Assembly: GCA_021234155.1 (NCBI GenBank) | Contig: JAJEKV010000019.1 | Span: forward strand, 19,467,359-19,531,358 | Direction: 5' to 3' | DNA: 64,000 nucleotides | From: Isoetes taiwanensis | Lineage: Eukaryota; Streptophyta; Lycopodiopsida; Isoetales; Isoetaceae | Shown here: positions 24,841-37,130 of the stretch, one piece after another | How the letters are laid out: each line of letters starts with the position of its first letter | Numbering within the stretch: position 1 is the stretch's first letter | Translations under genes and position numbers: made by a program | Notes under the pieces: model-generated | Seen by the model: only the letters and a program-made list of their open reading frames with translations | The model's database searches: none | What the model was told of the DNA's origin: nothing

Positions 24841-25598
24841 CCTCCTGTGTCTCGTATGCTATGCCTAAAGGGCTTATATCTTTGCACGGGTAAAGTGCAT
24901 TTATGTCCATCAACTAAAGGATGGCATTGGCTCAGACATTGCCATGGGAAATACCCAAGGTTACGGACGAATCTCTACAACAGCTTTAATGTATTCCTTT
25001 TTGCACACAATGACTATTTTCAGTTCTGCACTTATAGTGCTTTCTAGTTCTTATGCATCTTTTTGCACTTTGCATCTAAATCTCCATAAATTATTATAGG
25101 GTATTCTTGGAATGTTATGCATCTACCCCGCATGCCAACGAGAAAGTTGCGTTGACTATCATTTACCCTTTCTATTGTAAGGAGTATGACATCATCTCAA
25201 CAATGTCGAACTCAGATGCTATGATCATGTTGCTTTGAGGCTTACCTATAGTGCTTATAAACACCGGTTGAGCTTTGCTGGTGTTCAAGGCCTTTGGATT
25301 CCAAAATTAGCTTTGGAGGAAGTGACAATCCATTTATATGGATCGAAGACATTTTTGAAAAATGCGGCATAGCAGGCTCCTCTCAGTTGCATGCTTGTAA
25401 TCAAGAAGGTAACTTATAATTCTTTACTGTTTGCATTTGCGTCTTATCGCATTTTGATCAGCCAAGGATGTAACGTTCCACGTATTTATATGCCTTTTGG
25501 GTATAAATACATGACACGTCACTATGAATAATTAATGGTGCATTAATTATTTATAAGCTAAGAGTAGCTATGTTAATCATTAATTATTAAGGTGGAAC
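24841..25598. other. Intergenic DNA left of the LTR
   Basis: No gene recognised. A TAATTAAT-rich stretch at 25530-25590 directly precedes the LTR. Confidence 0.4.
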
Positions 25599-26749
25599 TG
25601 TAACACTCCCATAACAATACGCGGAGCTCCTAGCCCTTATCACAATTTAGGGCTTAACCCTATGTATTAAAAGGGTTAAAATATTAAACTAGTTAATAAC
25701 CAATCTAGAGTTGCCACACGGCCCCAAATTGATTAGACAAGCGAGCTTGCTAATTTGGAGACGGCCAAGTCAAGGGCTTTTAATTTTCTAGTCGAATTAG
25801 GGAATTGGTGGAGGGCTGATTCTTTGTTCAACCATGTTCAACCATGTTCCAGCCAGAAGGATGGAGAACTAGAGAGATAGTGGATCTAACTATGATTCTG
25901 GTTAGTATGTAGATAGCTTGGATTCCTAGATAGTCATAAAATTAACCCTTGCATGCTTAGAAGATAGCTAGGATTAACCCTTGTATGAATAGATGTATGG
26001 TTATTTTCTATTTTATGTTTTATTCAAAGCTATGATGTATAATGATAGTTCTCTTTCTGTTCCTCCTGTGTTTGTGGGGATTAAGAGGGGTAGAGACCTA
26101 AAGACTATGTAGAAGTAGAGATGCTTCTAGCTAGAATCCCTTAAATCCCAATAAATGCGGCACAAGAGAGCCACACATTTTGTAGGTACATTATGTTGTG
26201 ATTCAGCACCAGATAATGGGTGTGATGGTGAAATGGGGGTGGGATCTTGCCTAGCCAAGCGTCTCGATAGGGGTTCAATCATGCCATAGCATGTTTCAGC
26301 CTATTTGCAAAGTGTGCACAGGAGGGGCAGATGGAGTGGACTACCTAGCCATTGTTCTATGCCAGCCAACACCATGTTATCCGGAGGCCTTGAGCATCAG
26401 TCGATCCCCTTGTGTCTGAGCCCGGGATAGAAGCCTCATTTATGGTACATTTCCTTTGTTATATTGGTATTCTGTTGTATTCATATTGATGATGATGGGC
26501 CACCCTTTGTGGTGGTATATTACTTATTTGTATTGTTGCCAGGTGCTAACATGCATGTACCCTTCCGCTATATAAGATTCCCATAGAAGGCGTGGGACGA
26601 ATGACACCTCCGTATCCTTCACCCAGACACTTGCCCATCACAAGTGGGCCGAGTCAGACGAAGGGCCTTTCTCTGGCGATGGAGTCGCCATGGAAGGGGA
26701 ATTTCATTATTTATACGATGAGAGCATTGTATAGATTCGGGGAGCGTCA
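25599..26749 (+). mobile_element. Long terminal repeat of an LTR retrotransposon
   Basis: Begins TGTAACACTCCC and ends GGGAGCGTCA, imperfect inverted termini of the TGTAACAC type common in plant Ty3/gypsy elements. A TATA box (TATATAA) lies at 26569-26575, about 180 bp before the right edge, as expected for the U3/R junction. The right edge is three bases before an initiator-tRNA primer binding site. No second LTR, gag or pol could be recognised in the window, so this is a partial element. Lineage assignment (chromovirus/Tekay-like) is inference from the termini. Confidence 0.7.
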
Positions 26750-26752
26750 CGA

Positions 26753-26768
26753 TGGTATCAGAGCCAGG
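26753..26768 (+). promoter_or_regulatory. Primer binding site for initiator methionine tRNA
   Basis: TGGTATCAGAGCCAGG is the standard plant retrotransposon primer binding site, complementary to the 3' end of tRNA-iMet. It sits just after the LTR end and confirms the left-LTR identity and plus-strand orientation. Confidence 0.85.
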
Positions 26769-29700
26769 TTCTTGGTAGACCAGATCATAAGACTGGCCAT
26801 GTTCTAACTCGTTAGATCATTTAGATAGTAGGAGACCTCTAAAGTCGGAAAGTTACTCCAAACCCATGGGTAGGATGATTGTTGGCCTAACTAGGTGAGG
26901 AATGGGCTAGTTAGGAAGAAAATTTTAAGATATTAAGGTTAGCTTATGTTGAGGTTTCGTCAGAATGCAGTCCCTTTCTGCTGGAGGCCATAACTTTCTC
27001 TAGGAAACTCGGATTGAGGTGATTTTTGTTCCATTGTGTCGAGAACACTTTCTTTAGCTTAGAACAATCCTTGGATAGACTGTCAGCATCACCAATTTTG
27101 CTCAGGGGCAAAATCGGTGCCGACGACATATTGCAGTTTTTAAATTCAAATAGGGACATCCAAAATGTGCTCGGCTGAAATCTGTGGCAGAGTATAAAAA
27201 TTTCGTCATTATTTTTCCTCTGCATAAAAAAAAAAGTAAAACCTCTTTCCCCCATTTCAAACCCATGACCTCTTATGTTCAACCTAGATCCTTAACACCA
27301 TGCCAACCTTTCTTAAGTATATATAATTATACAAGTCCCTTGTTATTTAAGGTCTGTGCAAAATGAATTGTGTATTGAACGATACGGTTATGCTAGTAAT
27401 ACGATATAAGAAGGATGAATATCTACGAATTGCCTTAACATCATGTAGGAGGAGATCATAATTTAGAGATCTTGGGCACTCTATAAGAACTTTTCTCTTA
27501 GAGATGTTCTGTTTTGCCATGAAGATTTCTCTTTCAGAGCTCCTTTAGAATTTAGTGGTGAGTTACTAAAGAGAAATATTTTGGGGCAAACATTTGACTT
27601 TGCATCCATTAGTAATGGATGGTTGTGAATGTAAAAAGATGTTCTCATCACGTATATGATAAAACATATTCTTTATAATAACCATGGAAAGATATTTATT
27701 TAGCAAAAGATATCTATAAGGAAGAGTAATTTGATATAATTATCTCCGATTACATATGGATTTCCATAAGATGTTATTTAATACATTATCTCATGAGATG
27801 CACGCAATTAGTACATTATTAATGGAGCATATGTCCGTTCATTTCCACATATTTACACTTGAACTTTGAGAAATTATAGTAAATGCTTGAAATTGTGTAA
27901 TATTTTGTCATGCTACGAAATAATATATTCGGAACTAGACAAACCCGGTTATAAGTAGGTAGTAGATGGAAAAGCACGGTAGTTGTCAGTGAACAAGAAT
28001 ATTAGTGCAATTGTTCCAAGAAGTCACACGTCTAAAGGAGACATATGAATCATATTTGACATGTTATAGGTAAGGTCAAGCAAATATTTCTTCTTAATAT
28101 TAATTTGCCAACCCCTACAAACGTGTACATAGAAAAAACTAGGTGTAGTTAAGAAGCTGAAAGATTTATATCTATCACTTATAGTAGTGATTTTCAAAGG
28201 CGTTAAAACAATCGCGAAGGAAAATACACATCAATTGCTGAAGGCATTAGATCAATTTACTTCAACACTTAGGGTGATTAATATTTATGCTGTTCACAGA
28301 ACTCAAAAGATACAATCGAGGAAAAGATTTGCCTTCAAAACATGTGAAAAGCATTTAGTTGGGTAGATAAAAGCATCGACTTACCTTTCAGGAATAACAT
28401 TTGGTTTGGTGAAATATCATGGAACTAGTAGAATACCTAATAAGATGTTTTATTACATCATAGAGTTAGCTAATAAAATCTTTGCTCTCAAATATATTCT
28501 TGCAACATAAAGTTGGTTATTAGAACATGTACCTTCCAGCAAGCAAGTTGTGGCAGAAGCAACAATCGAAGTAATAATATAGTGGCAAGCAATCGTATTT
28601 ATAGTTCAACCAAGTTGTGTACATATGGAAATGAAATTGCATGGAACTTTACTAAACTTTGATAGGTGTTACCTAAGTGGGGACTCAATTCTTGAATCAA
28701 TGAAGATTTGTAAATTACGTTAAACTCTAAGAATGTTATGTTGAAAGCTTCTTGGGAGAAGCTTCACATCAGCAACATGTTTAGAAGACGAGCCATTATT
28801 CATAGGATTAGATCTAAGACTTCGTGAAACTTTATTAGGATTTCCTATTCCTAGATTCCTATAGGGATTCTCGGGATTATACAACATTCCTTTTGACATT
28901 CTCATAGATTACCTAAACCCCATGTCTTAATTCTACAAAGTTTAGAGGTACATAAAGGAGAAAAAATGAAATATGTACATTTCATGTTTGATATAATTGG
29001 AATTGTTCATGATGATAATTGGTAATTTCATTTGGGATTTATTGTTGGATGCTGCGTCATGAGTGTGAGGGTTAGAAATATCACATTATTTAATATGCAA
29101 GCAGGTTCTACATGTTCATGCACGCATGCAGTTTTAGATTCTTACAATGAAATGACATTAATTGCGAACATATAAGGAAACTTCTTTGTGATCTTTCTGC
29201 TTAATTCTTTTTCTTTCTACCTTCTAGAAGAAACCCATTCTTTGGCCACTCTTTGTCCTTTGTTATATAACTTAATTTCCATAATTATAAGACAACCATT
29301 GCCAAAGAAATTTTTACGGGCATATCAATAACGTATCGATGTCGAGAAGGCAAAACATAGCCCTCCTCCCTTTATGCCATTACTACAAAACCGGCATTTG
29401 CATTTTTAGCGACCCTAGATTAAAAACAAAGCGAATCTAACAGCATCCTCAACAAGCCTAACCTCTTATCATTTGATGGTGTTTTGCTTGCAAGTCATGA
29501 TTTACCGCGATAGCATCGGTGGCGACATCGGGGTTGCGAAGAATATCTAATGAGTTCTTGGCTTTTCGCTCGAATGATTATGCACCCTGAGTCATGTATG
29601 GACATCCATAAACACTTTTAACTTACTTCAAAGCTCAAATGCAGTAATTGTATGCTAGCAACTAGCACCTCATGTACAGTAGCTTTGCAAAGTAGATAAA

Positions 29701-30899
29701 GCAGTCTAGATTTTAGATAGAAGATTCTCTCCTCTCCTTGTTATACAATACCACAATATAGAACATTAGCAAGGTATTATTAGTATGATTTTGACTTAAC
29801 TCCTATAGTGGTATGGTCCATGTCAAAATGTTGTTTAACACGATAGCCAAAAACCCGACCAAGAGAGACTCTCCATTACTCGTATAACCATTAAAACAAA
29901 CCCCAGACTATATCCTCCCAATGCACAATTACTATCAAGGTCATTATTCCATTGAAGGTCTGGTTTCCCTGGAGAATGTTTGCATTTCAAAAAGCATATA
30001 GAATATTGGGGACGTCAAAGTTTAGGAAAAGTTTAGGAAAAAGTCGCAACACAATATACATTAGTGGTCTCAATTACATATATTCTGAATCTCTATGGTA
30101 ACAATGTCTCAAACAAATCTTTATGATATACAACCCAAAAGCATTAGCAAGAACCATAGAGATTATTGTAGCACATTCGAGTACATATATTTATTAGCCA
30201 CCCAACCATCAATAATATGAAGAGCAAACCCTATCGTAGACATGCTTGCTAATACTAATTTGATTAAAATAAGGGTACTATGTAGCGCACAAACCCCACA
30301 CAAACAATGCACAAAAAAAATCCACAAATAACCTTGCAATCAAGGACTCGTTATTATTTGACTTATTTGAACCACTCTAGCGGTCATTATCTTTCATGCT
30401 AAGATATCCAAGTTACTCAACCAAGAAACATAAGTTGTATATGCTTTTAAGCTAGCTCTTTCCCTATTATGAAGATGAAAAAATCTTCTCTTCTTTTGAT
30501 GCACCACGCGTATTATTCCTGCTTTGCTACGGTATTATTCCACCTTGCATTGTGTACAATTCATGACATTCAATGTCAAAACTAAATTAAGTTCTTTGTT
30601 GCACATCAAAAGAGGCTGCGAGGGTTTGTACACAAGCTTGATTTGCCTTACAAAAGTTAGGTCAAAGCGTGCCACAACAAAGACCGAAGTGAGAGCCCAC
30701 CGCAGTGCGAAAGAATTCAAGGGAGACTTCGATAGTTACTGAGAAGAGCCATCTTGAAGGGCTTCTCGTGAAACATTATACCTTTTTCTGAGGTTGGTGG
30801 AAGAAGGATTAGGCTTCCTTTGACTCTATGACTCTTATAAACTTAGTGAATCACCCGACGATGCCTAGACATAAAAGTTGTTAACCTACATTTTGTTTG
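26769..30899. other. Long AT-rich region, probable retroelement debris
   Basis: Should hold the interior of the LTR element, but no gag, protease, reverse transcriptase or integrase motif is readable in any frame. A tRNA-like promoter relic lies at 27253-27305. The antisense frame at 28720-28905 is coherent but unrecognised. No gene is supported. Confidence 0.4.
27253..27305 (-). promoter_or_regulatory. tRNA-like Pol III A/B box relic (possible SINE head)
   Basis: On the minus strand TGGCATGGTGT (27295-27305) approximates an A box and GGTTTGAAATG (27253-27263) a B box, 31 bp apart. The spacing is right for a tRNA-derived SINE, but both boxes have mismatches and no tail or target duplication was found. 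Confidence 0.35.
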
Positions 30900-31014
30900 T
30901 CTCAAAGCTTGAGAGGCATTCTCCCTCAGAAAAGACCACGATTCTTTGCTTATAAATGATGCCAAAATTAGATGTGGATCTTACGCCATGGAATTTAAAA
31001 GTGCGGAACCATAA

Positions 31015-31690
31015 TCAATACAAAGAATGCCTATGCAGTTGTGAATGCGGACCTATTATTCCATGTTTGTTGGTAGCATTCCCATTATAGTCATCAAGTG
31101 ACTCTCTTGCCATCTTTGGCATTTTCGGAAGTGATTCCATCACTTGCATCTGAATCGTATAAACCGGCTTGATTAGCACCACCTCACCAATAAAAGGCCT
31201 ATGAGAAACTTCTAGTTGCACACATATGTAAGCAATTCTTGCATTAGGTACTCACGGTCAAGTTGTCGAGAAAACTCGTTTTAAGGCGAAGTCTACCCAC
31301 CTTTTAGCCCACTTCTTCACACAGCCGACAATGGTCTTAGCCATGTCAGCAAGACCTCGCGTAGCACCTAGTACAATTTTTTAACGAGCTTCCCAATCAA
31401 GGCAACCTGAGGTTTTGAAGTGCCAAAATATTCAAATTAGATGGGTAAACTTATGATGCGCGCGTGAATCCACGCTTCCATTATGAATCAATTCATACAT
31501 CAAACAATGAGTGCGACCTTCTGTGCATATTCTTATAACCTTAACCAAATTGCAGTGATGCAAAATAAATTACTGGCCGTCCCTAGTTAAAACTTTTATT
31601 GCTACTTTAGTCTGATCCTCCAGCATCCCTCCATATACTCGCCCAAATCCTTTCTTCAATAGCATTCTAGGTTTTGAGAGTGTCGGTGCC
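31015..31690 (-). pseudogene. Receptor-like Ser/Thr kinase pseudogene, ALE2/PERK-like
   Basis: Minus-strand fragments in order: KKGFGRVYGGMLEDQTKVAI (glycine-rich loop and ATP-binding Lys, about 31600-31665), CNLVKVIRICTEGRTHCLMY (about 31500-31560), LDWEAR-stop-KIVLGATRGLA (about 31340-31405), then DMAK and ICVQLEVSHRPFIGEVV (about 31180-31230). This is the kinase order of plant receptor-like kinases of the ALE2 type. Between GLA and DMAK the catalytic HRD loop, DFG and APE motifs are missing, replaced by a direct join, and there are in-frame stops. The product could not be an active kinase. Sequence upstream (higher coordinates) is decayed and lacks a readable signal peptide or membrane segment. 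Confidence 0.8.
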
Positions 31691-34388
31691 TTTCTCGGTT
31701 CATAAGGAAAACATTTTGCAAATCTGTATAACTTTCACTTAAAACTTAAGGCAAAAGATAAAAGTTGAACTTGGTACACTTGAGCCGGATGGTTCTGCAC
31801 AGATCCAACAACGGAGGAGGCCTTGTAAGCGGAACGACACGTGTATACGGAAATGGACAATATTCTCAACAATGCCTTCTAAGCCTTTGCCAAAGGGAAA
31901 TTGTACCCAAGTGCTGAATCAATAACGGAAGGCCTTGTAAGCGAAGAGCGGCCCACATGTCACAGAAATGGACAATATTCTCCAACAATGCCTTCTAAGC
32001 CTTTGCCAAAGGAAATTCTACCCAAGTGCAAGTCTTTAGCACTTTAGTAAGAACTAGCGGAACAACTAGGCTAATGGATAGCTCCCATTTATAAAAGGCA
32101 CGCTATACAAAACGGCTGCTTTTTAAGCATGTTTGAAACAAAATTACGATGATGAAGGAATGTTTGCGAGAAAACAATGATATTTAGGGATTTTTAAGTG
32201 CCTTTTCTTTTTATTGCAAAGCCACCTAGCTACATGTTCTAGACCACAAATGGCCCGTCGTTACCTTAGCTAATAGAAATACAAATAAGCCGTCGTTACC
32301 TTAGCATTTCCTTAGCTAATAGAAATGCTTTTGCCAAGGAATGATTTCTAATCTTTAAAACAAAGAACGAGAGCATTTGAATAGCTCCACTTTTTATCTA
32401 TATTCCGCGCTAGTCTCCAAATTCACACAACTTCTTCTCAAGGCAAGACTAATTTGGCAATGGAAGTGATATGAGTTCAGTTCCTCTATAAGGCACTGCA
32501 GTTGTGAACTTTAGTTAAGTAAAACAATGTGTGGCCACAATAGAGTGTATATCAATGTCTCGAAATAGTAAAGCACGCAACCTCTTACTAAAATAAAACC
32601 TACTTAGTTTCTGAGCCAATTGTAGAAAATGATAATTTACTAAATAAACGGTCAAGATTCTCAATTATGCACAAGTAACAATTACTCCTTTGTTGCACAT
32701 GGAAGCGAAACAACATGCTTTCCATCGGCAGAATGAGATAGCCTTCCCATCTTTTGCCCTAATGACAATAGGTCTTCCACAAGCGGATAGCTCCACTGCG
32801 ACGCCGATTTTCTGGTCATTTAGCAGACTTGTTCCACCATCTTGACTTAGATCTTCTAATGTATCATAGATCATTTTGTATCACGGTTTGGCGTTTAGCT
32901 GGTTCACCTTTGGAAACACACAAGGGAAAAAATATAAGCGCACCATAGAAACCTTAACCTCTAACGGTATGTAGTCTATGCATTTTGGTGAATAAACAAA
33001 ATCCACATATTTTTAAAAGCCAAAGATTAAAATGCACGGTTCCTCATGCGGAGATACCCGGCCTTGGCCTTCACGGCGTTGTCTTGATGCCCCATTGGCG
33101 GCATAGCGGATATTCAATTCAATAGCGGGCCTCCCACTCCGGCCTCTTTCAACCTTGAATTAACATTTAGAATGTATGGAAGTGGATCCCCACCATCCTT
33201 GCTTAGGCTTCTACAAGGACAAAAACGTGCTTGCCTTAAGAAAAATGCAAACACCTCTATTTGTCCATAAAAACATCTTGAAAATGCAATTTAGCATAAT
33301 CCCGAAGCAAGCATTATACTTTTCATTTCCGTCTTGGTGCTTAGACAAAGAGCATGTTACAAGTTCTTGAGAATCAAATAGGAAGGGTATATAATGCTCA
33401 GGTGGTCCATTCATATCATGCAGTCATATAACCTCATCGCAAGACATTGATTCACCATACCTTGTAATAATTTCTGCTTGCCTTGTTAGCATAGGTGCTG
33501 ACCCGACAAATTTGGCACCAAATCGCGACTCGAGAAAAATCACCGAGATGCCACAACACTCTGAATCATTATTGTTTCACGGCATGGCTATGCAATGGCA
33601 AATCAAAAATCCTTCCGAGGAGGTTTGAACAAAGGCATCGATCTCGCTGACACTAAAGAATTTATTTAACAAGCCAGGTAAAATAATAAAACCTAGACCA
33701 TTGCATTCCTCCTCGATAACATCAAACATAAAAGCGATTTGCTACAAGCGTGCGATGTCATATCTGTTTACACAATCCTCATTTTCTATTATATTGACAT
33801 GAAGCGGCTTAACTATCCTTCTTTGTCTTAGTAGAAAGTTGCACATACCAACGGTCACATGTAAATGTATTCTTTTGAGCCCCCGCAATGTAAATTGCCC
33901 TAGCTTTAGCCCGTGGAATGGGGCCATGTTCACGGGCCGCCTGTGTTAGAAGCTTTCTCTCACTAGACCATTGTCTTTGGCATGCATGTCTCAAACCCCT
34001 CGGATTCTGCTACATAGCTAAGTGCTCCAACACTGCTACCAAAATTCTTTTTCTCTAATATCACACTTCACATTGTCATATTTCCAACACTTCCGGCACA
34101 CACTCTTCCACATCCACAAATGTTACACCATCCACCGGCACCGTAACTCTCGGGCTTTCAGTAAAATGTGAGAGGGATGCACGCAATAATAGTGGAACCT
34201 AGCCTAATAGCGCTAGTAAAGCATCTTATAAATCTACACCAAAGCTTCGTGACCACGTATTAGAAAAATCACTAATTGAAAAGCAAATGGTTGTCATCCT
34301 CAAGTAGTATAGCCAAGGAATGAACGGTCAGCTATCCCCTCGCACATATAAGACATTATCAATAGCAGATGCAATTTTTCAATTGCAT
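31590..34388. repeat. Large tandem duplication, copy A (about 2.8 kb)
   Basis: Collinear with 34389-37130. Landmarks include CTTTTATTGCTACTTT (31589 and 34401), AATGCCTTCTAAGCCTTTGC, ATGATTTCTAATCTTTAAAA, ATAGCCTTCCCATC (32740 and 35553) and GACATTATCAATA near the right end. It includes the glycine-rich-loop end of the kinase pseudogene and about 2.7 kb upstream of it. A minus-strand frame at 32665-32874 (with EDLSQDGGTSLLNDQK) is partly kept in both copies but not recognised. Confidence 0.8.
31819..32035. repeat. 112-bp tandem duplication inside copy A
   Basis: GGCCTTGTAAGCG followed by GAAATGGACAATATTCTC and AATGCCTTCTAAGCCTTTGC occurs at 31819 and again at 31931. The same doublet is present in copy B (34631 and about 34752), so the small duplication is older than the large one. 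Confidence 0.85.
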
Positions 34389-37130
34389 TAATCGTGGTAT
34401 CCTTTTATTGCTACTTTGTCCGATCCTCCAAAGATCCCTTCCATATAACGCTTCAAATCCTTTCTTCAATAGCATTCCTGTTTAAACTTATCTGCCTTCT
34501 CCGGTTCCGCCGAGGAAAACATTCTTGAGATCGTATAACTTCCTTAAAACTTAAGGCAAAAAGATAAAAAAGGCGTTGAACTTGGTACACTTCAAAGACA
34601 GAGATGATGGTTCACTGAATTAACAATGGGGGCCTTGCTTAGGCGGAAACGGCCGCGTATCACGAAATGGACAATATTCTCCAACAATGCCTTCCTAAGC
34701 CTTTTAAGGGAAATTGTACCCAAGATTGTACCCAAGTGCGAATCAATAGCAGAGCCTTGTAAGCGAAACGGTATATATAAAATGGACAATATTCTCCAAC
34801 AATGCCTTCTAAGCCTTTTGCCAAGGGAAATTCTACCCAAGTGCAAAGAACGCGGATTAATAAGAACTAAGCGGACAACTAGAGCTAATGGGCGTCTCCC
34901 ATTTACAAAGGCACTATACAAAAGCGGCCTTTTAAGCATGTTTGAGCAAATTTTGATGATGAAGGAATGTTTTGCAGAAAACAATGATATTTGGGGATTT
35001 TTATGGTACTAGCACTGTTACAAAACCACCCTAGCTTCTACTATATTTCTAGACCACAAATAAGCTGATAGATTACCTTAGCTAATAGAAATACAAATAG
35101 CCGTCGTTACCTTAGCATTTTCCTTCAAGCTAATAGAAATGCTTTGCCAAAGAATGATTTCTAATCTTTAAAACAAAACCGAGAGCATTTGAATAGCCCA
35201 CTTTTATATATTCCTTTCGTCTCCGTTCCACAACTTCCTTTATAAGGCAAGACTAATTTGGCAATGGAAGTGATGCTCAATTGAATTCCTCATAAAAGCA
35301 CTGTTGTGAACTTTGGAGAATGCGACAATAATAATAGCTGGCCACAATAGGGTGTATATCAATGGCTCTAGGAAATGGCAAAACTGCAACCTCTTACTAA
35401 AATAAGACCTGCTTCAGTTTCTGAGCCAATTGTGAAAATGATAATTTACTAAATAAACCGGTCAAGATTCCTCAGTATGCTACGACTAACAATTACTCAC
35501 TATTGCACATGGAAGCAGAGCAGCATGCTTTCCGTAATGGCAGAATAGAGATAGCCTTCCCATCCTGCGAATGTTTAAACGACTTGTTTCACCATAACGA
35601 CTTAGATCTTCTAAATAAATAGTAGTCATTTTGTATCTGGTTTGGCATTTTGCTACAGTCCATCTTGAAACACACAAGGAAAAAAATATAAGCTACCACA
35701 GAAGCAATATCAACGGTATATGAGTATGCAGTTTGGTAGAATAAACAAAAATACATATTTTAAAATAAAAGATTAAAATGCACGGTTTCCTCATGGAGAT
35801 ACCCGGCCTTAGCCTTCAGAAGCGTTGTCTGATACTTACGACTGGCGTAGATGAAATTCAGGAAGAATTCATCGCAGGGCGCCCACTCCGGTCCTTTTTT
35901 CTAGCGCGGATTATTTTAGAATGTATGCATTGGATCCCCACCATCGCTTACTTGCGACACCTACAAAAGGACAAAAAGGAAAGCATTGGCGCCTTAAGAA
36001 AAATGCACAACCTCTATTTTCTGTCCATAAAGCATCGCAGCGCCAATTTACTTTCTTGAAGCAAGCATTGCCTTTCTTTCCAGCTCTTGGAATTAGCAGA
36101 CAAAGCATGTTACGGGTTCGCGAGAATCAAAATGAAGGGTATACACAGTGCTTCGAGTGGTCATTCGCGTAATAAGTCATATAACCTCATCACGAAGACA
36201 TTGATTGCCATACATAGCAATAATTTACTACCTTGTTAGCATAGAACTTTACGTTAAACCAAATTTGGCACCAAATGCATTCCGAGAAAATCACCGAGAT
36301 GCCAACATCTGAATCATTATTGTTTTCACAGCTGGCAGGGCAAATCCAAACCACCGAGGTTTGAACAAGGCATCGATCGCAACGCCAAGAATTTATTTAA
36401 CAAGCGGCAAAATAATAAAACCCTAGACCATTGCATTTCCTTCCTCGGTAACATCAAGCATAAAAGCCCGATTTGCTACAAGCGCATTGATGTCATATCT
36501 GTTTATACAATCCCTCATTTTCTATTGTATATTGACATGAAGCGACTTAACTATACTTGTTGTCTTAAGTAGAAAGTTGCACATACCAAGCTAATTATGA
36601 AATGTATACTTTAGGCCTTAGCGATATAAATGTCTACAGCCTTTGGGCACTGTGAATATAAGTATAATGGCGGCGGCGGAGTCGAGGTTGAGAACCCGAT
36701 TTATCTCTTTGGCATGCATCTCAAACCCACGGATCTCACCTTTGCCGACGAGTGCTTTAACACAAAGCTACCGACCCCTTTTCTCTCTAAACTAGCGCGC
36801 CGTAGATTGTCCTTATTTCTAACACTTAAGACACACAACCTTGCTTTCCATCCACGAATTTATTTACACCATCAAGCGCCAGCTGCGAAGCAGAGGAATT
36901 TAGGCATACAGAGGGAACCTAGCCTAATAACTAGTAAAGCATCTTATAATCTACACCAAGCTTTTAGCGACCACGAGAGAAAATCACCTGATGAAAATCT
37001 CATTACAAAGTAAACATGCGGGCCAAAAAAGCAATGGTATCATCACTGCGGTATAATATATATGGAATGAATGAGCATCATCCACCGCACTTTTATAAGA
37101 CATTATCAATATGAGATGCAATTTTTCACG
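34389..37130. repeat. Large tandem duplication, copy B (about 2.7 kb)
   Basis: Second copy of 31590-34388, with many small indels and substitutions. Its kinase start (minus strand, 34400-34480) still reads MLLKKGF but the VYGGM part is frameshifted. The plus-strand open frame at 36630-37013 lies within this copy and is broken in copy A, so it is not called as a gene. Confidence 0.8.

Noticed and set aside
26753-26768. Possible tRNA fragment
   Set aside because: The sequence is the complement of the tRNA-iMet 3' end placed right after an LTR terminus, so it is a primer binding site and not a tRNA gene.
36630-37013. 127-codon plus-strand open frame
   Set aside because: It lies inside duplication copy B; the equivalent part of copy A is not open in that frame, and no domain is recognised.
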